From assembly GCA_029881805.1 (NCBI GenBank), contig JAOULW010000002.1, forward strand, positions 124,001-188,000: 64,000 nt of DNA. The letters are read 5' to 3'. Shown piece by piece: positions 1-8,140 of this stretch. Source of the stretch: Candidatus Bathyarchaeota archaeon. Lineage in GTDB: Archaea > Thermoproteota > Bathyarchaeia > Bathyarchaeales > Bathycorpusculaceae. The translations under genes were made by a program, and so were the position numbers. The stretch's first letter is position 1. Every line of letters starts with the position of its first letter. A model generated the notes under the pieces. That model was not told the origin of the DNA, searched no databases, and saw only the letters and a program-made list of their open reading frames with translations.

Positions 1-344
1 TTGTCAGTAGCCTTAAAAACAACCTCTCGATAATCGCCAGGCGTCACTTTAGCCATGCCAAGAAGATAGAAAAGCGGCACGCCTGTCCAATTATAGGTAA
101 TACCATACCCACCTGTTCCACCGCCCACACATTCCAGCCTAGTTACTTCCGACACTAAAGGGAAATTCCACAGTTCGGCGTATGTCAGGTTAATCGGATT
201 TTCTACTAATCCTTCTATTTGAAACCATTCAGGACCGCTCGTGGATTGAACCTCTTCGATTTGATAATAACCCATCAAGAATAAAGGAAAAACCAGTGCT
301 GCACATAGCACTGTTGATATGAGCAGAATTGAACTTTTGATTAA
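1..344 (-). CDS. Molybdopterin-dependent oxidoreductase (sulfite-oxidase fold), 3'-truncated by window edge
   Basis: The reverse strand from about 344 down to base 1 encodes a hydrophobic N-terminal segment (SSILLISTVLCAALVFPLF) followed by an Oxidored_molyb-type domain. Recognisable pieces are LTYAELWNFP, a cysteine in RLECVGGG that is the expected Mo ligand, and YNWTGVPLFYLLGMA, which resembles the cofactor-binding stretch of sulfite oxidase/YedY-like proteins. It is probably anchored on the outside of the membrane. A TTTAAATA box lies at 386-395. No ATG/GTG/TTG lies in frame between the upstream TAA (about 393) and the hydrophobic segment, so the start is unresolved and may be CTG or an isoleucine codon. 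The C-terminus lies outside the window. The substrate cannot be told. Domain recognition is good and the boundaries are poor. Confidence 0.7.
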
Positions 345-670
345 ACATCCCTCGCTAAGCTTTGAAGAGAAACTTCCATCAGACGCTATTTAAAGATACC
401 GAGAGACATACATGCTACGAGTTTTCTCTTCACCAAGCTTGAAACAATGGTCAGGCAATTGGAGCGTTTGGTTTTGCGTTAATAACTCGATCTCTTCCGT
501 CTTCTGTATCAGTTATTCATTAAAATGAAAGATATCTTGTATGTTTGAAATAATATTTCTGAATGTACGCTGGGCATAAGTATTTTCATGCTCTGTATTC
601 TGTGCTCTGCGATGTGCAGTATTAGACGAGTTTCTGTCCCCTAAGCATTTTCTTTCCAGTCTTCGCAGTC
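345..670. other. Intergenic region without a recognised gene
   Basis: AT-rich sequence between two reverse-strand genes. Apart from the BoxA at 386-395 I see no ORF, tRNA-like segment or long repeat. Confidence 0.5.
386..395 (-). promoter_or_regulatory. TATA box (BoxA) for the molybdopterin oxidoreductase
   Basis: On the reverse strand the sequence reads CTTTAAATAG, a good archaeal TTTAWATA BoxA. It lies 40-50 nt upstream of the likely coding start, so the leader should be short. Confidence 0.5.
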
Positions 671-1411
671 TTATGCTCTGCTAGTTTGAAAATTTCTGTA
701 AAGTTCCAAGATATCGCTAAAAATGAAATCCGGTTGCTGCTTGCTCTCATACAAGTCATCAAGTGAATAGAATTGAGAAGAAATGAATATTGTTTTCATG
801 CCGACCTTTTTTGCGCCTTTTATGTCTTCTAGAGGGCTGTCGCCTACGTAAATCGTTTCTTTCGCGTTTACTCCAAGTTTCCTTAAGGTCTCCTGAAAGA
901 TTTTTGTGTTAGGCTTGCGCCAGCCAGCATCCTCCGAGACTTGAACAACACTGAAAAATTGGCTTATGCTCAGCTTTCTGAGAGAGGCGTAGATTACTGG
1001 AGCATATGTAAAGTTTGAAACTAGACCTAACTTATGATTTTTTGAAAGCTCTCTTAGCATCTTTTTTACGTGTGGTCTGAGCTCAAGTGAATTCAAATAG
1101 TCTTCAAAGAACATGTTAACTGCAGTTTTTATCCGTGTGTCTTCCGGGGTTGTTTTGAATCCGAGCATGTTTAAGGCCTCGGAAATCCAGACGGCGTTTG
1201 TCACCTCGACTAGTTTTTCGTAGCGTATGATTCTGTACTTCTCATGTGCCTGATCGTAAGCTTCTGAAAAGCTTTCAATGTCAACATTGAAGCCTGCGTC
1301 TACAATAGCCCTATACAACTTCATTTTCGAGATTCCCAGATTGTAGTTCTTAACGTTCGCTAGCGTACCTATGAAATCGAATATTACAGCTTTTGCAGGC
1401 AACAAGTACAT
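671..1411 (-). CDS. HAD-superfamily hydrolase
   Basis: 246 aa. All HAD landmarks are visible: motif I VIFDFIGTLAN near residue 9, motif II LVSNFT, the motif III lysine in WRKPNTKIF, and motif IV YVGDSPLEDIKGAKK followed by GMKTIFI. A helical cap lies between motifs I and II, as in phosphatase/dehalogenase (GmhB/YjjG-like) members. The motif I signature is DFIGT instead of DxDGT, so the +2 acid/base aspartate is isoleucine. This is unusual for phosphatases and may change the reaction or reduce activity. It is a single gene, tail-to-head with the molybdopterin oxidoreductase. Substrate unknown. Confidence 0.85.
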   Translation of the reverse strand: MYLLPAKAVIFDFIGTLANVKNYNLGISKMKLYRAIVDAGFNVDIESFSEAYDQAHEKYRIIRYEKLVEVTNAVWISEALNMLGFKTTPEDTRIKTAVNMFFEDYLNSLELRPHVKKMLRELSKNHKLGLVSNFTYAPVIYASLRKLSISQFFSVVQVSEDAGWRKPNTKIFQETLRKLGVNAKETIYVGDSPLEDIKGAKKVGMKTIFISSQFYSLDDLYESKQQPDFIFSDILELYRNFQTSRA

Positions 1412-1511
1412 GCACTCATTTTTTGGTTATTTCTGATTCATTTTTGCAATTTTGATTTGTGCATAATAAGACTTACGTACGTGTTCAAATACTTGGAATA
1501 TTTGAACGTTC

Positions 1512-1895
1512 ATGTCTTTCCGAGATTATTTGCATGAAAAGGCTGAAGAGTCAAGGCATAATGAGACCCGGGCGTATCTAATATTCTTAGCTGGAGCCAT
1601 ATTTTTTGTGGGTGGCATAATTGAGACTCTAAGCTTGACCAGTAGTCCGGAATGGTTGCTTTTCATCCCCTACTTCGCTGAGTCGCATGCAGGAGCTGTC
1701 TTGGGCCTAGTGCTGGTGATAAGTGGAGTTTCTCTGATGGTTTTTGGAATTGCTTCTGGGATTCGCCGTTCTCGTGATAGAAGCTGGTACATGCAGGAAC
1801 TAGGGAAGGCAAATTCCGTAGAAGAGACTTTGATGGTTAACAAAGTGACGAAAAATACGCGCAAAAGAAAAAGCAAACAAGCTAAGGAAGCTTAA
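1512..1895 (+). CDS. Small membrane protein with two transmembrane helices
   Basis: 127 aa. A charged N-terminus (SFRDYLHEKAEESRHNETR) is followed by two hydrophobic spans at about residues 22-44 and 60-83, and a basic tail (TRKRKSKQAKEA). The first TM carries small residues (LAGAIFFVGG). I recognise no family. It is divergent from the HAD gene with about 100 bp between them, and the ATG start is taken because it directly precedes the charged N-terminus. Confidence 0.6.
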   Translation: MSFRDYLHEKAEESRHNETRAYLIFLAGAIFFVGGIIETLSLTSSPEWLLFIPYFAESHAGAVLGLVLVISGVSLMVFGIASGIRRSRDRSWYMQELGKANSVEETLMVNKVTKNTRKRKSKQAKEA

Positions 1896-1985
1896 TTACA
1901 CATCAGATAAAGTAGCAATCAAAGTCACTTTGAGAATATGTTTTAGCACGCGGGCATCTTTTATTAGGTGAATACTTAACATTAA

Positions 1986-2711
1986 TTATTGGATCCTTAG
2001 GGCTATTTCTCCTACTTTCTCGGCAAATATCGTTTTTGAGAGTCTGTGTGCGCTCCCTATTGATTCTTCTATTCTTGCGTCATATGGGATTTCTCCCAAA
2101 AACTTCACATCCAACTTCCTAGTTTGCTGTCGTATTGTGTCTGATTTGTGCGTTTTCATGTTTTCAATAACGCCTATCACGGGAATTTTCAACTCCTTCA
2201 AAAGGCTTACCAGTTTTCGAACTGTTTCGAAGGCCAGCTGTGAAGGCGTCGTCACAATGAGAAATTCGATGTCCTTAACCAACCGAATTAGGTCAAGAGT
2301 TGCGTCTCCTATGCCAGGTGGCATGTCAATGATGAGAAAATCCAGTTTCGCCCATCTTGTAATTGATAGCAATTCAATCAAGACGTTTGAAACATCTGCG
2401 CCTCTGAGCGGAGTCGCATATTCGCCAGAATAATAAATTATTGACATGTATTTCATGCCATGCGCCATTGGCGGAACAATACCCCTGTCCTCCTTCGGCT
2501 GCAGATCAGCGATGCCTAAGATTACGTGCGTGGAGGGACTCGTGAAATCCAAATCAAACAGTCCAACGGTGTAACCCATTTTTGTGAGCTTTAAAGCCAG
2601 CGTTGCTGCCGCGAGGCTTTTGCCCACTCCTCCTTTACCGCTTGAAACAGCAACAATTCTGCTAACCTCACGAATTCTCTCATCTATTATGCTTAATCGC
2701 GGATCAACCAT
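1986..2711 (-). CDS. hypB: Mrp/MinD-type HypB (mmHypB) nickel-insertion ATPase
   Basis: 241 aa P-loop protein of the Mrp/MinD (SIMIBI) class. It has a deviant Walker A SSGKGGVGKS at about residues 23-32, a LFDLDFTSPSTHVILG segment, and Walker B DFLIIDMPPGIGD. The EDRGIVPP..HG.KYMSI stretch and the ITRWAKLDFL region resemble, as I remember it, the Mrp/MinD-type HypB described from Thermococcus, which powers HypA in Ni delivery. The gene overlaps hypA by 8 bp, so both are co-translated. It lacks the CxxC expected of a Mrp/Nbp35 Fe-S scaffold, which supports the HypB-like reading. No hydrogenase is in the window; the CooS homologue at 37.8 kb is another possible nickel client. Confidence 0.8.
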   Translation of the reverse strand: MVDPRLSIIDERIREVSRIVAVSSGKGGVGKSLAAATLALKLTKMGYTVGLFDLDFTSPSTHVILGIADLQPKEDRGIVPPMAHGMKYMSIIYYSGEYATPLRGADVSNVLIELLSITRWAKLDFLIIDMPPGIGDATLDLIRLVKDIEFLIVTTPSQLAFETVRKLVSLLKELKIPVIGVIENMKTHKSDTIRQQTRKLDVKFLGEIPYDARIEESIGSAHRLSKTIFAEKVGEIALRIQ

Positions 2712-3114
2712 CCTCTCGTTTCACTCCTCTAATGCTTTCAAGCCAGACTCCGCGTCCCGATAATACTTCAAAGTCAGGGCTGCCGCATTTTGGACACTTG
2801 ATGTAAGTGTGGGCTATTTCTGGAACAAAATGTATGGCTTCGGCAGTGACCTTATCCAAATTTCCTGTTGCGAGAATCCATTTGTGCTCACACACTCTGC
2901 ATTTTATCTCAGCTTTCGAAAGTCCAATGCTGAATCTTGCATTTTCCAATTTTGCTGATTTAAGTTGTGATAAGGCAAATTCCAGTATATCTAGCTCTAT
3001 CTGTTGCAGTTCCCCCACTTTTATCTTGACTTCTGTAACTTCGCTCAGTCCTTCTTTTTCAGCAATTTCAGAAGCCGCAGCAATCACTGCTTCAGCCAAA
3101 GCCCACTCATGCAT
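2704..3114 (-). CDS. hypA: HypA, nickel metallochaperone
   Basis: 136 aa starting with MHEWALAEAV; the MHE N-terminus is the Ni-binding motif of HypA and fixes the start at 3114 even though the frame is open further upstream. It has the GELQQIELDILEFAL helix and a zinc finger with CRVC and CPKC pairs. HypA passes Ni to [NiFe]-enzyme large subunits. The stop overlaps the start of the Mrp/MinD-type ATPase, an arrangement known for HypA-mmHypB pairs. Confidence 0.92.
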   Translation of the reverse strand: MHEWALAEAVIAAASEIAEKEGLSEVTEVKIKVGELQQIELDILEFALSQLKSAKLENARFSIGLSKAEIKCRVCEHKWILATGNLDKVTAEAIHFVPEIAHTYIKCPKCGSPDFEVLSGRGVWLESIRGVKREDG

Positions 3115-3253
3115 AAAAAAGCCTACGTCGAAGCACCATTTAAAAATATTGCAGAAGCTGGCGGAGAAGCGAGGGTTCACAAGCTGATATGTACACACTT
3201 GCTCGAAGAAGAATTTAAGTTCCAGAAACATAGATCAATTATTTGTGGAGAAA

Positions 3254-5182
3254 ATGAATAAAAGCATTCATTCAACTCTGCTGATTGTAATCTTGATAGG
3301 ATTTGCAATTTGCTATTTGAGAGTTCAGCCGAAATCTTGCAATAGTGTTCCCATGCGCGCAAAAGAATTTGCCTATTCCTACCTTGTTAATTCCTACAAT
3401 TCTACACTGGGCCTGTGTTATGAATACCCTGATTCCAATGTTTATTGGGTGACTAATGACAACGTATTGGCTTCATACGCTCTACAACAGTGGAACAGAG
3501 AAATAGCAGATAACATTACAGAAACGATTGAGCGAATTGCAAATGAATATGGTTTATTGACATCTCAAGCAGGAGTCCCTTTGAACTGCAGAGCAGAAAT
3601 TCTTCTTGGCTATGACGTAGAGCTTCTATTTAATATGACTGAAAACATAACTCTGAATGAATCTTATTGCGGTTCTGTTCTCAAAACAGATATCGCCACA
3701 AACGATATTGTAACAAGTTTTGAAGACTATGCTGATTTGCTCTGTTATGCCTCTCTGGTGGAAGGGAGAAATGAAAACTACTCAGGAGCAGATTACTATT
3801 ATGGAAAAGTTGAGGAAATGTGGGATGGAAAAGGCTTCAAAGATGCAATCTTCTATAACACAAGCTACTATGCGACGTACAAACTAGGCTTATTTTACCT
3901 TGTGAACAAAATGTCAAATAAAGGGTCATTCTGGTTTGAAAAGCAATTGGTTGAAAGAATGTGGCAATGCCAAGATTCTAACGGAGGCTTCAAAACAGAT
4001 TACTACGAAAACGGCAGCTTCCCTATAGAGTGCAAAACGAACACGGAGACAACATCGATAATTCTATTGAGCGAAATTCCATGTCCATCTCCGGCATACG
4101 AAGAAAAAATGGAAGTGGGTGCGTACTATTACATTTGGTGGGGAATACCGTTCAACAATCACTGGGATCACGGCACCAAATATACTCCTTTCGTAGGCAA
4201 GTACAACTCGAGCGACTCATTGACGGCGGATCGACACATTTTATGGGCAATCCAGCACCGGATAGATTTCTTCGCCGTCTCATGGTTAGGTGAAGGAGAA
4301 TGGCTAGATTGGGATTACGATTATATTGATCAGAATCTGAAAAATGGACTTTTAAAAGCAGGACATATAAGTAGTTTTAAATTCTGTCTGCTCTATGAGT
4401 CAGAAATTGTTCTAAATGACGCTCTAAATGCTACTCTTAACCCTGATCAGAACTTCACGAAAATATTCATTGAAGATATGACATACGCAACTCAGGAATA
4501 TTTCAATAATCCAAGCTATTTGAAAATCGATGAGAAACCAGTCGTATTCATTTACAATTTGCCATACATTTACGGTCAACTAGGCACTACAGAGGCGCAG
4601 AATCTTTTTGACGCCCTGAGACAGCGACTAGATGTTTATTTAGTCGGAGATGTAGGCAGCAATTGCACCTCTCCACATGATGTAAATTCGGCTTTACTGT
4701 ATTCAATGAATGCTACTACAAATTACTTTTTTGCTCATACAAATGTTTCAGAGGGATGGTCAAACATAACGGAATATGCCAAAAAATACTATCCTGAATG
4801 GCGTTACTTAATGAATTCAAACGGAATCAAATTCATTCCAAACGTTTATGGCGGATATGATAACACCGAATATTGCAGATGGAAAAATGATTCTTCACAA
4901 CCAACAGTGCTCCCCTTTAATGAGACCATGTTCGAAGAAATGTTGACTACAGCATTAGGTTATGCAGACAACGATTTGCAGATGGTTATGATAACTTCAT
5001 GGAACGAGTGGCTTGAATCCACAGCAATCGAACCCTCCATGGAGTTCGGAGAATTATTTCTTCATACAATTTACGATGTCATTCCAGAGTTTCCGTCATT
5101 CCTTATTCTGCCATTGTGTGTGTTTCTCACTATACTTGCCGTTGCGTATTCAAAGAAAAGATTGAAAATAATGAAGCCCTAA
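3254..5182 (+). CDS. Secreted two-domain glycosidase: six-hairpin-like N-domain plus GH99/WbsX-like domain with PEF C-terminal anchor
   Basis: About 642 aa. ATG 3254 follows GGAG, although GTG 3245 is also possible. The N-terminal signal/TM segment (STLLIVILIGFAICYL) shows export. Residues about 30-285 contain alpha-toroid-like repeats (SNVYWVTNDN, DSNGGFKTDY), suggesting a glycosidase or unsaturated-glycoside fold. From about residue 290 it resembles GH99-like/WbsX domains: VGAYYYIWWG, DFFAVSWLGEGEWLDWD, and near the end MITSWNEWLESTAIEPS. The tail VIPEFPSFLIL plus a TM and basic residues (KKRLK) is a PEF-type sorting or anchor signal. The role is probably polysaccharide or glycoprotein processing at the cell surface; the substrate is unknown. 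Confidence 0.75.
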   Translation: MNKSIHSTLLIVILIGFAICYLRVQPKSCNSVPMRAKEFAYSYLVNSYNSTLGLCYEYPDSNVYWVTNDNVLASYALQQWNREIADNITETIERIANEYGLLTSQAGVPLNCRAEILLGYDVELLFNMTENITLNESYCGSVLKTDIATNDIVTSFEDYADLLCYASLVEGRNENYSGADYYYGKVEEMWDGKGFKDAIFYNTSYYATYKLGLFYLVNKMSNKGSFWFEKQLVERMWQCQDSNGGFKTDYYENGSFPIECKTNTETTSIILLSEIPCPSPAYEEKMEVGAYYYIWWGIPFNNHWDHGTKYTPFVGKYNSSDSLTADRHILWAIQHRIDFFAVSWLGEGEWLDWDYDYIDQNLKNGLLKAGHISSFKFCLLYESEIVLNDALNATLNPDQNFTKIFIEDMTYATQEYFNNPSYLKIDEKPVVFIYNLPYIYGQLGTTEAQNLFDALRQRLDVYLVGDVGSNCTSPHDVNSALLYSMNATTNYFFAHTNVSEGWSNITEYAKKYYPEWRYLMNSNGIKFIPNVYGGYDNTEYCRWKNDSSQPTVLPFNETMFEEMLTTALGYADNDLQMVMITSWNEWLESTAIEPSMEFGELFLHTIYDVIPEFPSFLILPLCVFLTILAVAYSKKRLKIMKP

Positions 5183-5236
5183 CTATCAAATCAAGAAACA
5201 ATTATTATAAATAAACTGAATGCATTATCTTGGCTT

Positions 5237-5512
5237 ATGCCACAGAAGGTTCATTGTGCCCATATTCTTGTCAAAACAGAACAGGAAGCCAAGGAGATTT
5301 TAGAACGCCTGAAGAAAGGCGCAAAGTTTGCAAACATAGCCAGAGAAGTTTCGCTGTGTCCGTCCGGAAAGCGTGGAGGAGACCTCGGAACCTTTGGAAG
5401 AGGAAAAATGGTGAAGGAATTTGAAACCGCGGCATTCACACTCAAGAAAGGAGAAACCTCGCCCATAGTGAAGACCAAGTTTGGCAATCATATAATAAAG
5501 CGGCTGGAATAA
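5237..5512 (+). CDS. Parvulin-type peptidyl-prolyl cis-trans isomerase
   Basis: 91 aa single-domain parvulin: CAHILVKTEQEAKEI at the N-terminus, ANIAREVSLCPSGKRGGDLG in the middle, and the C-terminal FGNHIIKRLE with the catalytic-site histidine. It has no signal peptide, so it is cytosolic like the stand-alone archaeal parvulins. It follows the secreted glycosidase by 54 bp on the same strand and probably has its own promoter (TTATTATAAATAAAC around 5201-5215). Confidence 0.92.
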   Translation: MPQKVHCAHILVKTEQEAKEILERLKKGAKFANIAREVSLCPSGKRGGDLGTFGRGKMVKEFETAAFTLKKGETSPIVKTKFGNHIIKRLE

Positions 5513-5551
5513 GCAACAAACAGCAATCATTCACTTAGTGTCTAATAGTGG

Positions 5552-5998
5552 TTACGTTGTTCCTTGCTCTACCTTGTATGATTGAGCGCAATGGATACAG
5601 CAAAAGTTCATTTCTTTTCCTCTTATTCTTTCTTTATGTCCGCCTTCAAAGACCTTGCATCCGCAATGGGCGCATATTTCAAGACTCGGTTCAATGGCGA
5701 CTGAAACAAGAGCCGAATAACGCTTAAACAGCTGCTTACAGAGCTCTTTTCCTTCCTTGGTCAATTCGAAAACTTTCTTCTTTTTGGCGCCAACTGGCTT
5801 CGAATACTGTTCTACAAAGCCTTTCTGTTCAAGTTGCCTAAGGAAGGGATAAACTAAGCTTGGGCTTATCTCCTTTCCTATCCTTTTCCTGAATTTGCTG
5901 ATTATGCTGTAGCCATGGCATGATCCTTCATATAGAATGGTGAGTATATAGAAGCGCGAAAAGTCTGAAACGATGTTATCCATTTCTGTTGAAGGCAT
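5552..5998 (-). CDS. PadR-family regulator fused to a TRASH/YHS-like metal-sensing domain
   Basis: 148 aa. Residues about 5-95 are a PadR winged helix (FYILTILYEGSCHGYSII, PSLVYPFLRQLEQKGFVEQ, ELTKEGKELC). Residues about 108-145 hold CAHCGCKVFEGGHK and MNFCCIHCAQSYK, a TRASH-like zinc-ribbon arrangement proposed to bind heavy metals. PadR normally ends in a dimerisation helix, so the metal domain looks like a sensory replacement. The gene is divergent from a YHS-domain gene, and the 300-bp intergenic space carries an inverted repeat beside its own start (6011-6031). The family suggests a metal- or redox-responsive repressor; the inducer is inferred. Confidence 0.85.
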   Translation of the reverse strand: MPSTEMDNIVSDFSRFYILTILYEGSCHGYSIISKFRKRIGKEISPSLVYPFLRQLEQKGFVEQYSKPVGAKKKKVFELTKEGKELCKQLFKRYSALVSVAIEPSLEICAHCGCKVFEGGHKERIRGKEMNFCCIHCAQSYKVEQGTT

Positions 5999-6010
5999 AG
6001 CTCATCCCAG

Positions 6011-6031
6011 ATATATCTTCAAACGATATAT
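6011..6031. promoter_or_regulatory. Inverted repeat, candidate PadR-TRASH operator
   Basis: ATATATC (6011-6017) and GATATAT (6025-6031) are a perfect 7-bp inverted repeat with a 7-nt spacer, ending 13 bp upstream of the padR-like start at 5998. Several further GATAT units follow (6046-6070). Its position over the promoter fits autoregulation; this is inferred. Confidence 0.5.
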
Positions 6032-6094
6032 TTATATTCTACAAAGATATAGATAGTCATAGGAGATATAAATGCTTTGCCACTTGTGGCATCC

Positions 6095-6205
6095 ACGAAA
6101 AATAGGGGCAGAAAGGCTGCTACAGAGAAGCATTCTCATTCTTGAGAAAACACTCTCCTTTCTCCTCCCCTTCCGAAAAGACCTCTGTAGCAGTCCTGCA
6201 AATAA
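6095..6205 (+). ncRNA. Candidate structured RNA or leader between padR-TRASH and the YHS gene
   Basis: A TATA-like ATATAAAT lies at 6066-6073. Downstream, CTGCTACAGAG (6117-6127) pairs perfectly with CTCTGTAGCAG (6183-6193). An outer GCAG/CTGC extension and an inner TTCTCA/TGAGAA hairpin (6133-6148) add to it. A pyrimidine-rich loop (about 6151-6173) separates the arms. No ORF explains this. It could be an independent small RNA or the 5' leader of the YHS gene; family unknown. Confidence 0.4.
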
Positions 6206-6302
6206 TGCAAACTATATGAGTTAGCGATAAGCAGAAAAAGCTAGGAAGAGCCAACGTTCGCTCATCTTACATAAAGGCGTAGATAGGAGGTGAAAAGAGA
6301 AT

Positions 6303-6485
6303 ATGGCTAAAGATCCGATTTGCGGTATGGAAGTAGACGAGAAAACAGCCAAGTTCAAGTTAGATTACATGGGGAAAATCTACTATTTCTGCAACCAAGC
6401 TTGCAAAACAACGTTCGAGAAGAACCCAGCGAAATATGTCAGTGAGCAGTCTGGGCATTCAACTAGTTCTTGCTGTTGCTGCTAG
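6303..6485 (+). CDS. YHS-domain metal-binding protein
   Basis: 60 aa: KDPICGMEVDEKTAKFK, then YYFCNQACKTTFEKNPAKYV, and a C-terminal SSCCCC tail. This is a complete YHS domain, the metal-binding module often attached to copper or heavy-metal ATPases. The four terminal cysteines add an extra metal site. The start is supported by a strong GGAGGTGA at 6286-6293. Divergence from the PadR-TRASH regulator suggests it belongs to that metal response, as a small chaperone or buffer. Confidence 0.9.
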   Translation: MAKDPICGMEVDEKTAKFKLDYMGKIYYFCNQACKTTFEKNPAKYVSEQSGHSTSSCCCC

Positions 6486-6537
6486 TAAACAATTAAGCGT
6501 GCATCGATTTTTCAGAAAAATTCTTTCGGGCGATGAC

Positions 6538-7389
6538 CTAAATTCGAGTTTGAACTTTCCTTAAGGTTTTTTCAACTTCTTCCCGTATTATGTAGCCTGC
6601 GATGTGAAGTATCGGTTCCTTTGCCTCTGGGTCTACATTCATTGTTGCAGTGCATGGATAGCTATGGTGAGCCTTTGCTATTGCGTCATAGAGAATTTCC
6701 TTCTCTGTTTTAACGCCGATTAGTTTTTTTGCAACATACCATGTTGAGCCGCACGGGGCACTTCGTTTAACGATTGAAGACTCTATGACTTCGCGTTTTC
6801 CTCTTCGTGCAGTTGAAAGTTCTAATGATGGTCTTCCGATTTTGAGCTCAGTTACTAGTCTTGAAATTGTCGGTTTGTCTTTTGCTGGCTCAAGCGAGCA
6901 GAAAGGCTTCGGAAATGCGTTTTCCAAGCCCAATTCTCGGCATTTCTCTTCTATCTGCTTTCTCAGCCCAGAAGGGACTTCGTTAAAATCTTCGATGGGA
7001 ACAATCAGTCCTTTCATCCCGACTTTTTGCATGTGATGCGGCAACTCCAATAGTAAGTCTTTATGCAGCCCGCTAGAGACACATAAATCGGCTTTCGGAA
7101 TTTTCTTGGGCATGTATTTCTCGGGGTTGTCAATAAAAGCTGGTAGTTCAGACGAGTTTGGTAGTTCCATTGCCGCTCGAATGTTGCGGACGAAGCTGTA
7201 AACATTGTATTTGCATGAATCGCAATAGAGACCGCAGGACTTACAGAAACTGAGGTCGTTTATCAGATTCCTTATTACGCGTTCTGCAAATTCTCCGCTG
7301 TAAACAAAGACTAACGTTAATGCTTCTTTGCCACTAGCCGAGTTCAAACATAACGCCCGATTGGAATATTGATTTCTAATGAGTTGCAA
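6538..7389 (-). CDS. DUF166 family protein
   Basis: 283 aa. The CKSCGLYCDSCKYNVY cluster near residue 50 and the C-terminal APCGSTWYVAKKLIG..AHHSYPCTATM..E..LHIAGYIIREEV are characteristic of archaeal DUF166 proteins. These are sometimes annotated as thymidylate synthase-like, which I would not adopt. The conserved cysteines suggest a metal or Fe-S site. The start overlaps the end of the PDO gene by 14 bp, so the two are an operon; a TTG at residue 15 is an alternative start. Confidence 0.8.
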   Translation of the reverse strand: MQLIRNQYSNRALCLNSASGKEALTLVFVYSGEFAERVIRNLINDLSFCKSCGLYCDSCKYNVYSFVRNIRAAMELPNSSELPAFIDNPEKYMPKKIPKADLCVSSGLHKDLLLELPHHMQKVGMKGLIVPIEDFNEVPSGLRKQIEEKCRELGLENAFPKPFCSLEPAKDKPTISRLVTELKIGRPSLELSTARRGKREVIESSIVKRSAPCGSTWYVAKKLIGVKTEKEILYDAIAKAHHSYPCTATMNVDPEAKEPILHIAGYIIREEVEKTLRKVQTRI

Positions 7390-8020
7390 GCAAAACGTGT
7401 TCTATGAACAGATCTTCTGGAAGCGCCCCAACAAATTCTATCTTCTCGTTTATGACTGTCTTTGGAACACCCATAACACCGTATTTAAGGGCTATGTGCG
7501 GAAACTCGCTTCCGTCAATGACGTCAGCCTTGACCAAGTCGCTTTCTATGGCAAGTTTGTGGGCGGTTCCAGCTGCCATAGGACAGTGTGGGCATGTTAG
7601 AGTCACAAAAACCTGGATGTGAGCTGGAGTTTTGATTTCCTTGAGCATTTCCCTTGCCTTGTCTGAAATATTCGTTTTTCCTGTGGAAACGTTCACAATC
7701 GCCTCTGTAAAGGTTTGAAACTCGTAGCCGAACGGTATCCCGTAAAACCTTATTCCGTAATCTTTCTCGCCAACAACAGCTATGGCAGGAACCTTGTCGA
7801 CTCCGTACTCCTTTGCCTTGTCAGAATTCGCCACAAAATCATAAATCTCAATTTTGATCTTGTCACTTAATGTAGCCAATTCCTGAATTAACTGTCTGGT
7901 TTCCGCGCAAAACTTGCACTCTATTTCCTGCGTGAACATTACAATTTTTACTGGTTTCTCCATTTTTTCTTCGAGTTCACTTTTCAAATGCTCCTTGTGC
8001 TCATCAGGTATCAAACCCAT
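7376..8020 (-). CDS. Protein disulfide oxidoreductase (glutaredoxin-like PDO)
   Basis: 214 aa with start ATG 8020 (MGLIPDEHKEHL). It has two thioredoxin folds, each with an intact active site: CKFC at 35-38 and CPHC at 143-146, with cis-proline stretches VPAIAV and VPKTVI. This is the archaeal PDO architecture, which forms or isomerises intracellular disulfides and can be reduced by thioredoxin reductase-like or FDR systems. The frame is open to 8161, but that region holds the TATATAAAG promoter element (about 8090-8098) and so is not coding. It is in an operon with the DUF166 gene. Confidence 0.9.
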   Translation of the reverse strand: MGLIPDEHKEHLKSELEEKMEKPVKIVMFTQEIECKFCAETRQLIQELATLSDKIKIEIYDFVANSDKAKEYGVDKVPAIAVVGEKDYGIRFYGIPFGYEFQTFTEAIVNVSTGKTNISDKAREMLKEIKTPAHIQVFVTLTCPHCPMAAGTAHKLAIESDLVKADVIDGSEFPHIALKYGVMGVPKTVINEKIEFVGALPEDLFIEHVLLATH

Positions 8021-8140
8021 ACTGTTCGCATCTCCCAGTACAACTTGCTCTTTCAATTTTTCTTGAATTATTGCTGAGTAAACCTTCTTTATATATCCTA
8101 TGGAGAATAAGACAATAACAGTCAGAAGGAGATGCACGAC

